Source: Marinospirillum perlucidum
GTDB lineage: Bacteria > Pseudomonadota > Gammaproteobacteria > Pseudomonadales > Halomonadaceae
Direction of reading: 5' to 3'
DNA length: 64,000 nucleotides
NCBI RefSeq assembly: GCF_003336805.1
Contig: NZ_QFWJ01000003.1
Coordinates: 426,888 to 490,887, forward strand
In this document: piece after piece, positions 28,939 to 38,076 of the stretch
Numbering within the stretch: the first letter of the stretch is position 1
How the letters are laid out: each line of letters opens with the position of its first letter
The notes under the pieces: model-generated
Seen by the model: the letters and a program-made list of their open reading frames with translations, nothing else
Database searches by the model: none
Told to the model about the DNA's origin: nothing
Position numbers and translations under genes: made by a program

Positions 28939-29504
28939 GCAGGCTTGGCAGCTGCCGTTTGTAGCAGGGTTTCACGATAATGGCGCAGTTCTGCCACGGA
29001 TTCACGAATGTCATCCAGTGCCAGATGGGTGTTTTGTTTCTTGAAACCCTTGAGCGCTTCTGGATTCCAGCGCTTGGCCAATTCTTTCAGGGTGGAGACA
29101 TCAAGGTTGCGGTAGTGGAAAAAAGCTTCCAGTTCGGGCATTTCCTGGACCAGGAAACGCCGGTCCTGGTGCACGCTGTTACCACACATGGGGCTGGCAC
29201 CGGCTTCAACATACTGGCGCAGAAAAGCGAGGGTGGCTTCTTCGGCTTCACGTGTGGTGATCTGGCTTTCCTTGACTCTCTGGGTCAGGCCGGAAGCGCC
29301 ATGGGTCTTGGTGCACCAGTCATCCATGGCATCCAGCAGGCTATCCGGCTGCTGAATGGCCATGACCGGGCCTTCCGCGATAAGGTTCAAATCACTGTCA
29401 GTGACCAGGGTGGCGATCTCGATGATTCTTTCCTGACGCGGATTGAGACCGGTCATTTCCAGGTCGATCCAGATCAGATGTGGGGGTTGTTCTTTGGCAG
29501 ACAT
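28935..29504 (-). CDS. orn: Oligoribonuclease Orn
   Basis: 189-residue DEDDh 3'-5' exoribonuclease that degrades RNA dinucleotides, including pGpG from c-di-GMP turnover, which links it to the c-di-GMP enzymes in this window. The catalytic motifs are WIDLEMTGL (D, E), [11 protein letters not shown] (D) and [11 protein letters not shown] (H, D). Length and sequence are typical of gammaproteobacterial Orn. It is the first gene of an orn-rsgA pair. Confidence 0.96.
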   Translation of the reverse strand: MSAKEQPPHLIWIDLEMTGLNPRQERIIEIATLVTDSDLNLIAEGPVMAIQQPDSLLDAMDDWCTKTHGASGLTQRVKESQITTREAEEATLAFLRQYVEAGASPMCGNSVHQDRRFLVQEMPELEAFFHYRNLDVSTLKELAKRWNPEALKGFKKQNTHLALDDIRESVAELRHYRETLLQTAAAKPA

Positions 29505-29564
29505 GCGGCTTGATAATCCTTGCTCTGTTTTTTAGCAATTTTAGCACAGCCGCTCTGCTCATGA

Positions 29565-30026
29565 CTAAAGATGCAGCTTGAGCAGATCTCCGGTCCAGTC
29601 TGCCAGTTTTTTTAGGTAGCTGATTTCATCGTCCACGAAGTTCCTGGGTTGGGAATCAGCCAAGCTGAGGCTGCCAACAAGGTGTTCATCGAGAAAGATG
29701 GGGACACCGGCATAGCTGCGCATGCCCAGGGCAACGGCAAAATGCGGTTGCATTTCCTCGGGAACTTCATGTAGATCGGGAATCACGACCTGCTCGCCGG
29801 GAATCACCAGGGGTAGCCCGCAAAGGGCATCATCCAGCAGCATCCGGCGCTGGTAGGCGTTGTCATAGTAAAGTCGGAGATGGCGGTCTTCACGCAGCGC
29901 AATAGCGGCCAGGCTGACCTGGAAGTGTTTTTTACAATTATTCGTGACCCGGCGAAAACAGGGTGAACACACCTTGCCCAGCTGGGGGGTTAGGGAATCA
30001 AGATTTTGATGACCTCGTGTGGTCAT
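29565..30026 (-). CDS. GAF-domain protein with N-terminal cysteine motif
   Basis: 153 residues forming essentially one GAF domain: SLAAIALREDRHLRLYYD, MRSYAGVPIFLDEHLVGSL and the closing helix DEISYLKKLADWTGDLL. Before the domain lies CSPCFRRVTNNC, so three cysteines could bind a metal or sense redox state. No output domain is present. It is divergent from serB across about 150 bp and has no operon partner. Similar small GAF proteins are annotated only as sensors; the ligand is unknown. Confidence 0.75.
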   Translation of the reverse strand: MTTRGHQNLDSLTPQLGKVCSPCFRRVTNNCKKHFQVSLAAIALREDRHLRLYYDNAYQRRMLLDDALCGLPLVIPGEQVVIPDLHEVPEEMQPHFAVALGMRSYAGVPIFLDEHLVGSLSLADSQPRNFVDDEISYLKKLADWTGDLLKLHL

Positions 30027-30176
30027 GGCTCTTCATCTCCAAAGCCCTGACAGTGCAAGTTACTGTCAAGGAGCGTTATACTGGTGCATGAAATATCCCT
30101 ATATTAACAAATGATTTCAGTATAGAAATTTTCTGTTTTTCTGCATGAACAATTTTTTTATTTCTACAGGCTACGA

Positions 30177-31445
30177 ATGAATATCCAGGATCGCAGCATC
30201 GTGCTCATCAATCTGTCCGGCCATGATCGTCCGGGGATCACCTCGGCCATTACCGAGATACTTGCCAACTATTCTGTCCAGGTTCTGGATATTGGTCAGG
30301 CCGTCATCCATGACACCCTGGCTTTGGGGCTGCTGGTCCACCTTCCGGCTGAAGCTCAGCATTCGCCTGTTTTGCAGGAACTGCTTTTCAAGGCGCATGA
30401 ATGGGGCATGCAGATACGTTTTACCCCGGTTGCTGAAACCAGCTATGAGCACTGGGTGGCCGGTCAGGGGAAGAGCCGTTATATCGTCACCCTCTTGGGT
30501 CGTCAGATCACGGCAGAACAGATTGCCCGGGTGACACGCACGGTTGCCGATAATGGTCTGAATATCGATCGCATCAATCGTTTGTCCGGACGGGTCAGCC
30601 GTTCACAAATGAATAATCCCGGGCGGGCCTGTGTGGAATTCTCCGTCAGGGGGGAAGCCCTGGATCCGGCTGAACTGAGACGCCATTTCCTGGCTCTGGC
30701 CGGCGAGTTGGAAGTCGACATTGCTGTTCAGGAAGATAATATTTATCGCCGCAACCGCCGCCTGGTGGTCTTTGATATGGATTCGACCCTGATCGAGACC
30801 GAGGTGATTGATGAGCTGGCGCATGAAGCCGGTGTCGGGGATCAGGTCGCTGCAATAACCGAAAGGGCCATGTGCGGTGAGCTGGATTTTGGCGAAAGCT
30901 TTCGGGCCCGGGTGGCGCTTCTGGAAGGACTGGATGCCTCTGTACTGGAAAAGATTGCCCAGCGTTTGCCGATTACCGAAGGTGCGGAGAAACTGGTTTC
31001 CACACTCAAGGCACTGGGCTATCGTACGGCCATACTTTCGGGTGGTTTTACCTATTTTGGCCGCTATTTGCAGGAAAAGCTGGGTATTGACGAAGTCCAT
31101 GCCAATGAACTGGAGATCGAAAATGGCCGGGTAACCGGTCGCGTTGTGGGCCGGGTGGTTGATGGTGAATGCAAGGCCGAATTGCTTCAGGAAATTGCCC
31201 GCAAGGAAGGCATCAACCTGGAACAGTCCATTGCCGTAGGCGATGGTGCCAATGATCTGCCCATGTTAGGGCTGGCCGGGCTGGGGATTGCTTTTCGGGC
31301 CAAGCCTCTGGTTCGTGAGACGGCACGCCATGCGCTCTCCACCCTGGGGCTGGATGCCATTCTTTACCTGATCGGGTTTTCTGATCGGGATCTGGATCAG
31401 CAGTGGGGCGCTTCTCAGACGAGTACCCAAGAGCATGACCGCTGA
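30177..31445 (+). CDS. serB: Phosphoserine phosphatase SerB
   Basis: 422 residues catalysing the last step of serine synthesis, phosphoserine to serine. Two N-terminal ACT-like regulatory domains (about 7-90 and 100-175) start with IVLINLSGHDRPGITSAIT, as in Pseudomonas-type long SerB. The HAD core has VFDMDSTLIETEVIDELA (nucleophile and acid/base Asp), LSGGF and VGDGANDLPML. Its 3' end overlaps the GIY-YIG gene by 11 nt. Confidence 0.95.
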   Translation: MNIQDRSIVLINLSGHDRPGITSAITEILANYSVQVLDIGQAVIHDTLALGLLVHLPAEAQHSPVLQELLFKAHEWGMQIRFTPVAETSYEHWVAGQGKSRYIVTLLGRQITAEQIARVTRTVADNGLNIDRINRLSGRVSRSQMNNPGRACVEFSVRGEALDPAELRRHFLALAGELEVDIAVQEDNIYRRNRRLVVFDMDSTLIETEVIDELAHEAGVGDQVAAITERAMCGELDFGESFRARVALLEGLDASVLEKIAQRLPITEGAEKLVSTLKALGYRTAILSGGFTYFGRYLQEKLGIDEVHANELEIENGRVTGRVVGRVVDGECKAELLQEIARKEGINLEQSIAVGDGANDLPMLGLAGLGIAFRAKPLVRETARHALSTLGLDAILYLIGFSDRDLDQQWGASQTSTQEHDR

Positions 31446-31752
31446 ATCAGACGCCCAGTGGTATCTTTATATTCTCAAGCTGGCCAGAGGCCAGCTTTAT
31501 ACCGGTATTACTACCGATGTTCCCCGTCGTTTTGCAGAACACCAGGCTGGAGGTCGCCGCGCCGCCAAGAGTTTGCGGGGCAAGGGGCCTTTGCAACTGG
31601 TGTTTTCCTGCCCCGTTGGTGATCTGAGCCAAGCCCTGCGGCTGGAGCGCAAAATCAAAAAACTACCGCGTTCACAGAAACTGCAAGTGGTGCAACAAAA
31701 ACGTCTTCCTACTGACTTGACGCTGTCAGAAAGTTTTTCTAAAACTACTTGA
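31435..31752 (+). CDS. GIY-YIG domain protein (YhbQ-like)
   Basis: 105 residues; stand-alone GIY-YIG nuclease fold with WYLYILKLARGQLYTGITTD, the Arg in VPRRFAEHQAGG and the conserved KSLRGKGPLQLVF. Small proteins of this UPF0213/YhbQ type are widespread and have been connected to DNA repair, though the in vivo role is unsettled. It overlaps serB by 11 nt and is presumably co-transcribed. Nothing suggests a homing endonuclease: it interrupts no gene and lacks a DNA-binding tail. Confidence 0.85.
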   Translation: MTAESDAQWYLYILKLARGQLYTGITTDVPRRFAEHQAGGRRAAKSLRGKGPLQLVFSCPVGDLSQALRLERKIKKLPRSQKLQVVQQKRLPTDLTLSESFSKTT

Positions 31753-31954
31753 CGTGGGGCCTGAATTGGATCAGTCTAGATCCTGTAGGCAGCAAGGTAG
31801 CAAAAAGTAGTGTCGTAACGCAGTTGTAATCGAAATATCGGTAACACCAGTCAGTTCGTCATACGTACTATCTTGATTCCCGCAAGACAGAGCAAAATCC
31901 TCATGACTAGGGTGGCGCTCAAATTTAAAACAGTAACACATAGGAATTATCGAT
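31753..31954 (+). promoter_or_regulatory. Long leader and promoter region of the cold-shock gene
   Basis: A 202-bp untranslated stretch before the cold-shock gene, the size expected for the thermosensitive leader of cspA-type mRNAs. A TTGACG -35-like element sits at 31749-31754, and GGATC-N6-GATCC can form a hairpin near 31768-31783. The ATG has TAGGA about 10 nt upstream. The exact start of transcription and any cold-box are not certain. Confidence 0.55.
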
Positions 31955-32158
31955 ATGGCAACTGGTACAGTTAAGTGGTTCAACGACACTAAAGGTTTTG
32001 GTTTCATCACTCCAGACGACGGTGGCGACGACCTCTTTGCTCACTTCTCCGAGATTCAAGCTTCCGGCTTCAAATCTCTGTCTGAAAACCAGAAGGTTTC
32101 CTTCGACGTAACCGAAGGTCCTAAAGGTAAGCAGGCTGCAAAAATTACTGTAATCTAA
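31955..32158 (+). CDS. CspA-family cold-shock protein
   Basis: 67-residue single OB-fold RNA chaperone. RNP1 is KGFGFITPD and RNP2 is DLFAHFSEI, both intact, with the usual start [17 protein letters not shown]. It binds single-stranded RNA and melts structure at low temperature or in general growth. It has a long leader and a strong terminator, so it is a monocistronic gene. Which Csp paralogue this is cannot be decided from the window. Confidence 0.95.
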   Translation: MATGTVKWFNDTKGFGFITPDDGGDDLFAHFSEIQASGFKSLSENQKVSFDVTEGPKGKQAAKITVI

Positions 32159-32180
32159 GAATTACTTCTTAGTTTTACGT

Positions 32181-32208
32181 AAAAAACCCGCCTTCTGGCG
32201 GGTTTTTT
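32181..32208 (+). terminator. Strong terminator after the cold-shock gene
   Basis: Perfect 12-bp stem AAAAAACCCGCC / GGCGGGTTTTTT with loop TTCT. The A and T runs make it potentially bidirectional, serving also the chemoreceptor gene that ends at 32303 on the other strand. Confidence 0.93.
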
Positions 32209-32302
32209 AATGCCTGTGATTTTTTGCTAAGGGCCTGACTTGGTCTTTGCAGACCCTTTAATTATTTCTTTTACCCTCTTCCTTCACTGCTAGCCGCCTT
32301 GA

Positions 32303-34225
32303 CTAGACCTTGAAGCGACCCACCAGCGCTTGAAGTTCTTCCGAAACCTGGTCCAATTCCCGGCCACTGGATGATGTTTCCCGAGTCGCCTGACTGGTGG
32401 CACCACTCAGTTCAACGATCTTTTCCAGGTTGTAATTCAGTTCATCAACGGTTGCACTCTGTTCTTCTGTCGCTGAGGCGATCTGAATATTCATGCCCTC
32501 GATCTTTTCAATCGCCTGGGTAATACTGCTGAGTGCCTGGCCGGCGGCTTCTGCTTCAGCAACACTGGCAGTAACCTGTTCGGTTGTAGTGCGCATGGAG
32601 CTGGCGGCCTGGGCAATTTGTTCGCGCAGACGCTCGATGGTGGAGCGAATTCCTTCGGTTGATTCCTGGGTACGAGCAGCCAGGGAGCGGACTTCTTCGG
32701 CGACCACGGCAAAGCCACGACCGGCTTCACCGGCACGTGCAGCTTCAATGGCTGCATTCAGGGCCAAGAGGTTGGTCTGTTCGGCAATGGCGCTGATGAC
32801 TTCCATGACTTCGCCGATTTCCTCGCCGGATTCCTGCAGTTTTTCCACTTCCTCGGCCGTTTCCCCAATCACTCCTGCCTGCTGTTGAATAGAGGCAACC
32901 ACGCCTTCGACTCGCTGGCTGCCCTGAGTGGTTTCACTGCCACCATCCTGAGCGGCAGTAGAAGCTTCCTGAGCATGGCGAGCCACCTGATCCACAGTGG
33001 CTACCAGTTGATTCATGGCCGCTGCTACCTGATCGACTTCTGCTTGCTGATTAGCCATGTCTGCATCCATCTGTCGACTGCTGCTGCTGACCTGTTGAGC
33101 CGTTGCGGCCAGTTGTGTAGAAGTGGAGGTGATATCACTGACCAGCTGGCGAATGGAATCTATGAAGCGGTTAAAAGCCTCGGCCAATTGCCCCATTTCA
33201 TCACTGCGATCCACCGGCAGTTTGTGGGTCAGGTCGGCTTCCCCCTGGGCAATGGCCTGGAGCTGTTTGACCACACGGCGAATGGGCAGAACCAGTTGCC
33301 GCGAAATCAGGAAAATCAGACCCACCAGTACTGCCAGAGTGATGATCAAAAGCAGACTCAGACTGCCCAGCAATTCTGCAGTTGTGTCCGTGAAAATATG
33401 GTCCGGGACGGAGACTCCCACTGTCCAGTTGGGCGTGTTGGCAATGGGGTTCCAGATCAGGGTCATGTCTTCACCCTGATGGTTACGAATACTGCCTAGA
33501 CCGGCTTCCCCCTGGATCAGTCGTTGGCCCAGTTCATTCATGCCTTCAAAACCGGATTGGTCGGCCTGGGTAACTTGCAATTGCATGCGAACCTCGGGGT
33601 CTGGATGGGCGACCATCATCCCCTGGCCATCCACGACCCACCCATAGCTACCTTCCCCCATTTCCAGAGCGGCCACTATCTTGGAAAGTTCCGACATGGT
33701 CAGGGAGATGCCCAGCAGGCCACGAACCTGGCCATCGGCATCCACAACCTGGCGAGCCAGAATGGCTACCGGCTCCTGGGAGATCAGGGATAAAACCGGA
33801 TTGGTGAGCGCTTGCTCCTGTTGCTGTTCAACCACCAGCTTTTGGAAGTAGTCGCGGTCATTGATTCTGATCAGAGCGCCACGATGGGTAATGGCACGAC
33901 CCTCGAGATTGGCAAAAAAGAGAGATTCTATGGCCGGGTCTTCATCCAGCCAACTACGCAGATGGATCTGCAAGGCTCTTAAAGGGACCTCTTCAAGAAG
34001 ACGGGGGTCACTGGCCAATGCATCCAGCCACTGGCGGTAACCTTCAAGCCAGCGACCCACTTCGTCACTGCGAGCTTCGACCTGAAGTTGGCTGGTGTTT
34101 TTGATCAGGGAGGGCACGCTGGTGTTCAATTGCCAGGTCATCAAAAAACCGAGGAGTAAGAAGGCAATCACCAGCGGCACCAGAAGGGCTGCGAGAAGAC
34201 GTTGGGTCAGGGATAACTTGAACAT
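32303..34225 (-). CDS. Cache-domain methyl-accepting chemotaxis protein
   Basis: 640 residues: TM1 at about 10-30, periplasmic double-Cache sensor (about 35-285) with [11 protein letters not shown] and the [13 protein letters not shown] strand, TM2 at about 290-312, HAMP (about 313-365) and a long cytoplasmic signalling hairpin with tip [20 protein letters not shown]. dCache receptors of this type often bind amino acids or small organic acids; the ligand is not predictable here. It lacks a C-terminal CheR-docking pentapeptide. It stands alone between the cold-shock gene and yhiN. Confidence 0.92.
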   Translation of the reverse strand: MFKLSLTQRLLAALLVPLVIAFLLLGFLMTWQLNTSVPSLIKNTSQLQVEARSDEVGRWLEGYRQWLDALASDPRLLEEVPLRALQIHLRSWLDEDPAIESLFFANLEGRAITHRGALIRINDRDYFQKLVVEQQQEQALTNPVLSLISQEPVAILARQVVDADGQVRGLLGISLTMSELSKIVAALEMGEGSYGWVVDGQGMMVAHPDPEVRMQLQVTQADQSGFEGMNELGQRLIQGEAGLGSIRNHQGEDMTLIWNPIANTPNWTVGVSVPDHIFTDTTAELLGSLSLLLIITLAVLVGLIFLISRQLVLPIRRVVKQLQAIAQGEADLTHKLPVDRSDEMGQLAEAFNRFIDSIRQLVSDITSTSTQLAATAQQVSSSSRQMDADMANQQAEVDQVAAAMNQLVATVDQVARHAQEASTAAQDGGSETTQGSQRVEGVVASIQQQAGVIGETAEEVEKLQESGEEIGEVMEVISAIAEQTNLLALNAAIEAARAGEAGRGFAVVAEEVRSLAARTQESTEGIRSTIERLREQIAQAASSMRTTTEQVTASVAEAEAAGQALSSITQAIEKIEGMNIQIASATEEQSATVDELNYNLEKIVELSGATSQATRETSSSGRELDQVSEELQALVGRFKV

Positions 34226-34404
34226 GACTTTCCTTGAGTGGGGTTTCCGCCGGATGCAGCTTTAATCTTACGGTATCGAAGTGATCCGATTCAAATGACA
34301 CTAAAATGCATCCAAAAGAAAGGAAAGCCAGAGACTGCATAAAAGTCGCAAATCCTTTATCCTTCTGCTCCTGAAAACACCCTTGAATTCAATGCGGAGA
34401 TTTT

Positions 34405-35610
34405 ATGTCGCAGACAACCGCTGATGTGGTCATTATCGGAGCCGGGGCCGCAGGGTTGATGGCTGCGGCGACAGCGGGCTATGCCGGTAACCGGGTCCTG
34501 CTTTTGGATCATACCGATAAACCGGGCAAAAAAATTCTCATGTCGGGAGGTGGGCGCTGTAATTTCACCAACCTCAACACCACACCCGAAAACTTTATCT
34601 CGAGCAATCCTCATTTCTGTATTTCTGCATTGAAACGCTACACGCCTCAGCATTTTCTGGAATTGGTGGAGCGCCATGGCGTGGATTATGTGGAAAAAGC
34701 CCCCGGGCAGTTGTTTTGTGCAGGCAAGAGTCGTGAACTGCTGGATATCCTGCTCACTGAAGCAGACTGGGCCGGTGTGGATTTACGCATGAAAACACGC
34801 ATAGAGGCGGTTGAAGCGACGGCTTCAGGCGTTAATCTGGCTACCTCCGCAGGTCGGATTGAGGCAGGCCATCTAATCGTGGCAACCGGAGGGCTGTCCA
34901 TTCCCACCCTGGGTGCGACAGGCTTTGGCTATGATCTGGCTCGGGATCTGGGGCTGGACGTTCTGCCTCTGCGAGCAGGTCTGGTGCCCTTGACGCTGCA
35001 TCCTGACCTGAAAGAACACCTAGCTCCCTTGTCCGGCCTGAGTACAGAGGTGAGTGTCACCACGGGTGGCCGAACCTTTCAGGAACCGCTTTTGATCACC
35101 CATCGAGGACTCTCCGGCCCGGCCATTTTGCAAGCCTCCAGCTATTGGCAGGCAGGTGAAGAAGTGGTGATCAACTGGCTACCGCGTCTGGATCTGAAAG
35201 CGGAATTGACACGATTAAGAGAGCAGCAGCCTAAAACCTCTTTGGCCAGCTGGCTGGCTGAGCAGTTGCCCAAACGCCTGGCTGCGACCCTGGTTGAGTT
35301 CTTGGAGGCTTCCCAAGGCTCCTTGCCTTTGCGCTTGGCCGATTTTTCCAATAATCGTCTGCAGGAAGTAGCTGCTTTTTTACAAGCCTGGTCGTTCATC
35401 CCGGCAGGCACAGAAGGTTATCGCACCGCAGAAGTAACCCTGGGGGGCGTGGATACACGGGCCTTGTCATCGCGGGATTTCAGTGTACAAGCCTGCCCCC
35501 GGATTCGCTTTATCGGTGAGGTGCTGGATGTGACCGGCCACCTGGGCGGCTATAACTTCCAGTGGGCCTGGGCTTCAGGTGTGGCGGCCGGTCAGGGACT
35601 GGAAGCCTAG
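34405..35610 (+). CDS. yhiN: HI0933/YhiN-family flavoprotein
   Basis: 401-residue FAD-binding oxidoreductase. The N-terminal Rossmann motif is VVIIGAGAAGLMAAATAGYA, followed by the family-specific GKKILMSGGGRCNFTNLN; the C-terminal FAD motif is GEVLDVTGHLGGYNFQWAWASG. Members of this family are related to bile-acid reductase BaiN, but most, like YhiN, have no known substrate. A CGGAG site precedes the ATG. The stop overlaps the convergent LysR gene by 4 nt. Confidence 0.9.
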   Translation: MSQTTADVVIIGAGAAGLMAAATAGYAGNRVLLLDHTDKPGKKILMSGGGRCNFTNLNTTPENFISSNPHFCISALKRYTPQHFLELVERHGVDYVEKAPGQLFCAGKSRELLDILLTEADWAGVDLRMKTRIEAVEATASGVNLATSAGRIEAGHLIVATGGLSIPTLGATGFGYDLARDLGLDVLPLRAGLVPLTLHPDLKEHLAPLSGLSTEVSVTTGGRTFQEPLLITHRGLSGPAILQASSYWQAGEEVVINWLPRLDLKAELTRLREQQPKTSLASWLAEQLPKRLAATLVEFLEASQGSLPLRLADFSNNRLQEVAAFLQAWSFIPAGTEGYRTAEVTLGGVDTRALSSRDFSVQACPRIRFIGEVLDVTGHLGGYNFQWAWASGVAAGQGLEA

Positions 35611-36527
35611 AGCCCCAGTCTGACTTCCAGTTTTTGCATTTCCTGGAGAATAAACTCCACAGCAACCCGTATTTTGGGAACCTCAAAACGCTGGGGCTGG
35701 TAGAGGAGGTAAACTTCATTGCTGGGGGAGCGGCTGATTCGCACCGGATCGCTGAACTGCAAAGGCAGGAGTTCCCCTCGCTGGATCAGGTGAGCAGATG
35801 CCCACCTGGGTAGCATGAGAATGCCCTCACCGGCCAGCGCTTTTTGCAGTAGCCAGGGGGTGTGATTAGAAACAGCAACCCTGGGGCCGGAAACATCCAC
35901 CCATTGCCCGTCCAGATAAGCCAGCCAGGGTGTAGGCCCCTGGGGAGTGCGGTAGTAAAGTCCCCGATGTTGAGCCAGTTCACGGGCCGTTTTCGGGTAA
36001 CCTGCTGTTTCCAGATAGGCCGGTGCCGCAACCGGATAAAAGTGGTTATCCATCAGACGATGGGCCAGAACCCGGGTGTTTGGAGCTGTGCCACCGCGAA
36101 TGGCCAGATCCAGATCGTCGTAATCCAGTGCCGAAAGGGTATCTGTCAGGTGCACATCTAGCTGAATCTGAGGGTACTGCTGGTTGAATCTATCCAGTAG
36201 GGGTAAGAGGAGCTGCTCACCAAAGGTCACCATGGCACTGATTTTCAAAAGCCCGGAAGGCTGACGCTGATAACTGCTTAGCTTTTCGTGAGTGGCAGCC
36301 AACTGCTGGGTCAAGGGCTTGATGGTTTGTAGATAGATTTGCCCCATTTCCGTCAGGCGCACCAGGCGTGTGCTGCGTAGCAGTAGCTGCACACCCAGAT
36401 GTTTTTCCAGATCTGCGACTCTGCGGGAAATCGAAGAGGGGGGAAGCCGGAAGCGTCTGGCCGCTGCGGTAAAGCTGCCTTCTTCGGCAACGGCAATAAA
36501 ATAGTGTATAGCCTTGAGCTGGTCCAT
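35607..36527 (-). CDS. LysR-family transcriptional regulator
   Basis: 306 residues: winged HTH at 1-60 (MDQLKAIHYFIAVAEEGSFTAAARRFRLPPSSISRRV) and a periplasmic-binding-like co-inducer domain. Sequence is closest in style to the PrfR/YafC/DsdC-unrelated subgroup that regulates neighbouring oxidoreductases. It is divergent from the medium-chain reductase gene at 36631 with about 100 bp between starts, the classic LysR arrangement, so that gene is its likely target. Confidence 0.92.
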   Translation of the reverse strand: MDQLKAIHYFIAVAEEGSFTAAARRFRLPPSSISRRVADLEKHLGVQLLLRSTRLVRLTEMGQIYLQTIKPLTQQLAATHEKLSSYQRQPSGLLKISAMVTFGEQLLLPLLDRFNQQYPQIQLDVHLTDTLSALDYDDLDLAIRGGTAPNTRVLAHRLMDNHFYPVAAPAYLETAGYPKTARELAQHRGLYYRTPQGPTPWLAYLDGQWVDVSGPRVAVSNHTPWLLQKALAGEGILMLPRWASAHLIQRGELLPLQFSDPVRISRSPSNEVYLLYQPQRFEVPKIRVAVEFILQEMQKLEVRLGL

Positions 36528-36630
36528 GATGATTATTGCCTTAATGACAAAAGAGATTATCAGATTACCCTCTATAAAATTCTTTATGAAGGTTTAGGAT
36601 CGGCTTTTTATCCTAAGCAAGCGAGGACTT

Positions 36631-37629
36631 ATGCCACAGAATACCGCCATCCATCTGGTTCGCCATCTGGATACCACCCCTCTGGGACCACAGCTTTTTG
36701 AAACCCGGCAGACACCCTTGCCTACAGTGGCAGATGGCCAGTTGCTGGTACGCCAGACACACATGTCCCTGGACCCGGCCATGCTGGGGTGGATGACCAG
36801 TGACCGCAACAGCTATATTGCTCCGGTTGAACTGGGCGAGGTGATGCGGTCTTTTGGTTATGGCGAGGTCGTGGAGTCTCATCATCCGGATTTTCAAGCC
36901 GGTGATCGAGTTCAGGGGGGCTTTGGCTGGCAGGAGTATGCCCTGGTCTCAGCGTCAGAGGTGAATGCAGTCGACCCTGATCTGCCACCAGAGATGGTGC
37001 TTTCGGTTCTGGCACTGCCCGGGCTGACGGCTACTCAGGGGTTGCTCAATATCGGTCGTCCCCAGGCCGGGGAAACCCTGGTGGTTACAGGTGCAGCCGG
37101 TTCGGTGGGATCTCTGGTCGGCCAACTGGGTAAGGCCCGAGGCATGAAGGTGATTGGTATCGCCGGTAGCCAGGAAAAATGTGACTGGTTAACGCATGAA
37201 CTGGGTTTTGATGCCGCCATCAATTACAAAACCGAGGCTATCGGTGAAAAGCTGGATGAAGTGGCTGCCGAGGGCATCGATGTCTTTTTTGAAAACACCG
37301 GGGGGGCCGCCCAGGAGGAAGTCTATTACCGTATGAATGCCCAGGGTCGAATCGTGGTTTGTGGTTTGATTGCCGACTATACAGCAGCGACTCCTGCACC
37401 CGGTCCTAACTGGATGCAAATTATCAAGAAGCGGCTTCTCATCCAGGGCTTTACCATGCCGGATCATCTGCACCAGACAGGCGAACTCTTGCAGCAACTA
37501 TTGCCGCACGTGCAAAAGGGAGAAATCAAGTATCGTGCTCACGTGATCGAAGGGCTGGATGCAGCAATTGATGGCCTACAGTTGTTCTTGACCGGTGAGA
37601 ACCAGGGTAAGCTGATCGTTAAGCTTTAA
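36631..37629 (+). CDS. Zinc-independent NADP-dependent medium-chain reductase
   Basis: 332 residues of the MDR superfamily, leukotriene B4 dehydrogenase/CurA-like branch. The start has HLVRHLDTTPLGPQLFE, the nucleotide site is VVTGAAGSVGSLVGQLGKARG, and IDVFFENTGG is the family-typical motif. No zinc-binding cysteines are present. Such enzymes reduce alpha,beta-unsaturated carbonyls with NADPH. It is divergently controlled, probably by the adjacent LysR protein, and ends at a good terminator. Confidence 0.9.
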   Translation: MPQNTAIHLVRHLDTTPLGPQLFETRQTPLPTVADGQLLVRQTHMSLDPAMLGWMTSDRNSYIAPVELGEVMRSFGYGEVVESHHPDFQAGDRVQGGFGWQEYALVSASEVNAVDPDLPPEMVLSVLALPGLTATQGLLNIGRPQAGETLVVTGAAGSVGSLVGQLGKARGMKVIGIAGSQEKCDWLTHELGFDAAINYKTEAIGEKLDEVAAEGIDVFFENTGGAAQEEVYYRMNAQGRIVVCGLIADYTAATPAPGPNWMQIIKKRLLIQGFTMPDHLHQTGELLQQLLPHVQKGEIKYRAHVIEGLDAAIDGLQLFLTGENQGKLIVKL

Positions 37630-37656
37630 CACGGGCTTGAAGTTAAACACCTAGAG

Positions 37657-37690
37657 CGTCTGCGAGGAGGAATCCTTGCAGGCGTTTTTT
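37657..37690 (+). terminator. Terminator after the medium-chain reductase gene
   Basis: A long 12-bp stem with G-U pairs (CGTCTGCGAGGA / TCCTTGCAGGCG, loop GGAA), followed by six T residues. Strong rho-independent terminator 28 nt after the stop. Confidence 0.88.
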
Positions 37691-37774
37691 ATTTTGCGAG
37701 GGAATGCTAGGGTTAGGTTGATCAGTTGAACGTTAAAAGAGTAGAGCCATGCGGCTGGTACCTGGCCGGATCAA

Positions 37775-37804
37775 AACCTTCCCTGTTGATCAACAGGGAA
37801 GGTT
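37775..37804 (-). terminator. 30-bp perfect palindrome, likely terminator of the small gene at 37858
   Basis: The stretch 37775-37804 is a perfect inverted repeat: 13-bp arms starting AACCTTCCCTGTT around a GATC centre. On the minus strand it follows the stop at 37858 by 53 nt and is trailed by TTTTG, so it can act as a terminator. Its perfection and GATC centre also allow a role as a protein-binding site. Confidence 0.55.
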
Positions 37805-37857
37805 AAATGCAGGAGGAACAGAGGGCGTCTGTTTTCCTCTTCCAGACCAGCAAGGGT

Positions 37858-38076
37858 TTATCCCAGCAGGCGGGCAAAAAACTGACGAACCAGTTGTGCT
37901 TTGGCAGCACGAACCTGGCGATGGACGCGCTGCAGATCAATGCGGTCATTGTTCAGACGGTATTCCAGAGGAAGCACTTCCTTGATCTGCAGATGCTGGT
38001 CGTTGGCAGCGGCTGCAGTGGTGTTCAGCAGGTCGGTGGTGTATTCGGGAAACTGGTTTGCGGCCTGTTGATTCAT
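37858..38076 (-). CDS. Hypothetical 72-residue cytosolic protein
   Basis: I do not recognise a family. The start MNQQAANQFPEYTT is preceded by a perfect AGGAGG site 6 nt upstream, which argues strongly that this is a real gene. The protein has no membrane segment or signal; the C-terminal half is basic and helical (RVHRQVRAAKAQLVRQFFARLL). It is divergent from a LysR regulator whose frame begins within 2 nt of this start, so the regulator may control it. A 30-bp palindrome lies downstream as terminator. Confidence 0.7.
   Translation of the reverse strand: MNQQAANQFPEYTTDLLNTTAAAANDQHLQIKEVLPLEYRLNNDRIDLQRVHRQVRAAKAQLVRQFFARLLG

Noticed and set aside
31435..31752. GIY-YIG protein as a homing endonuclease
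   Set aside because: It is a compact stand-alone YhbQ-type domain overlapping serB, without intron or intein context.
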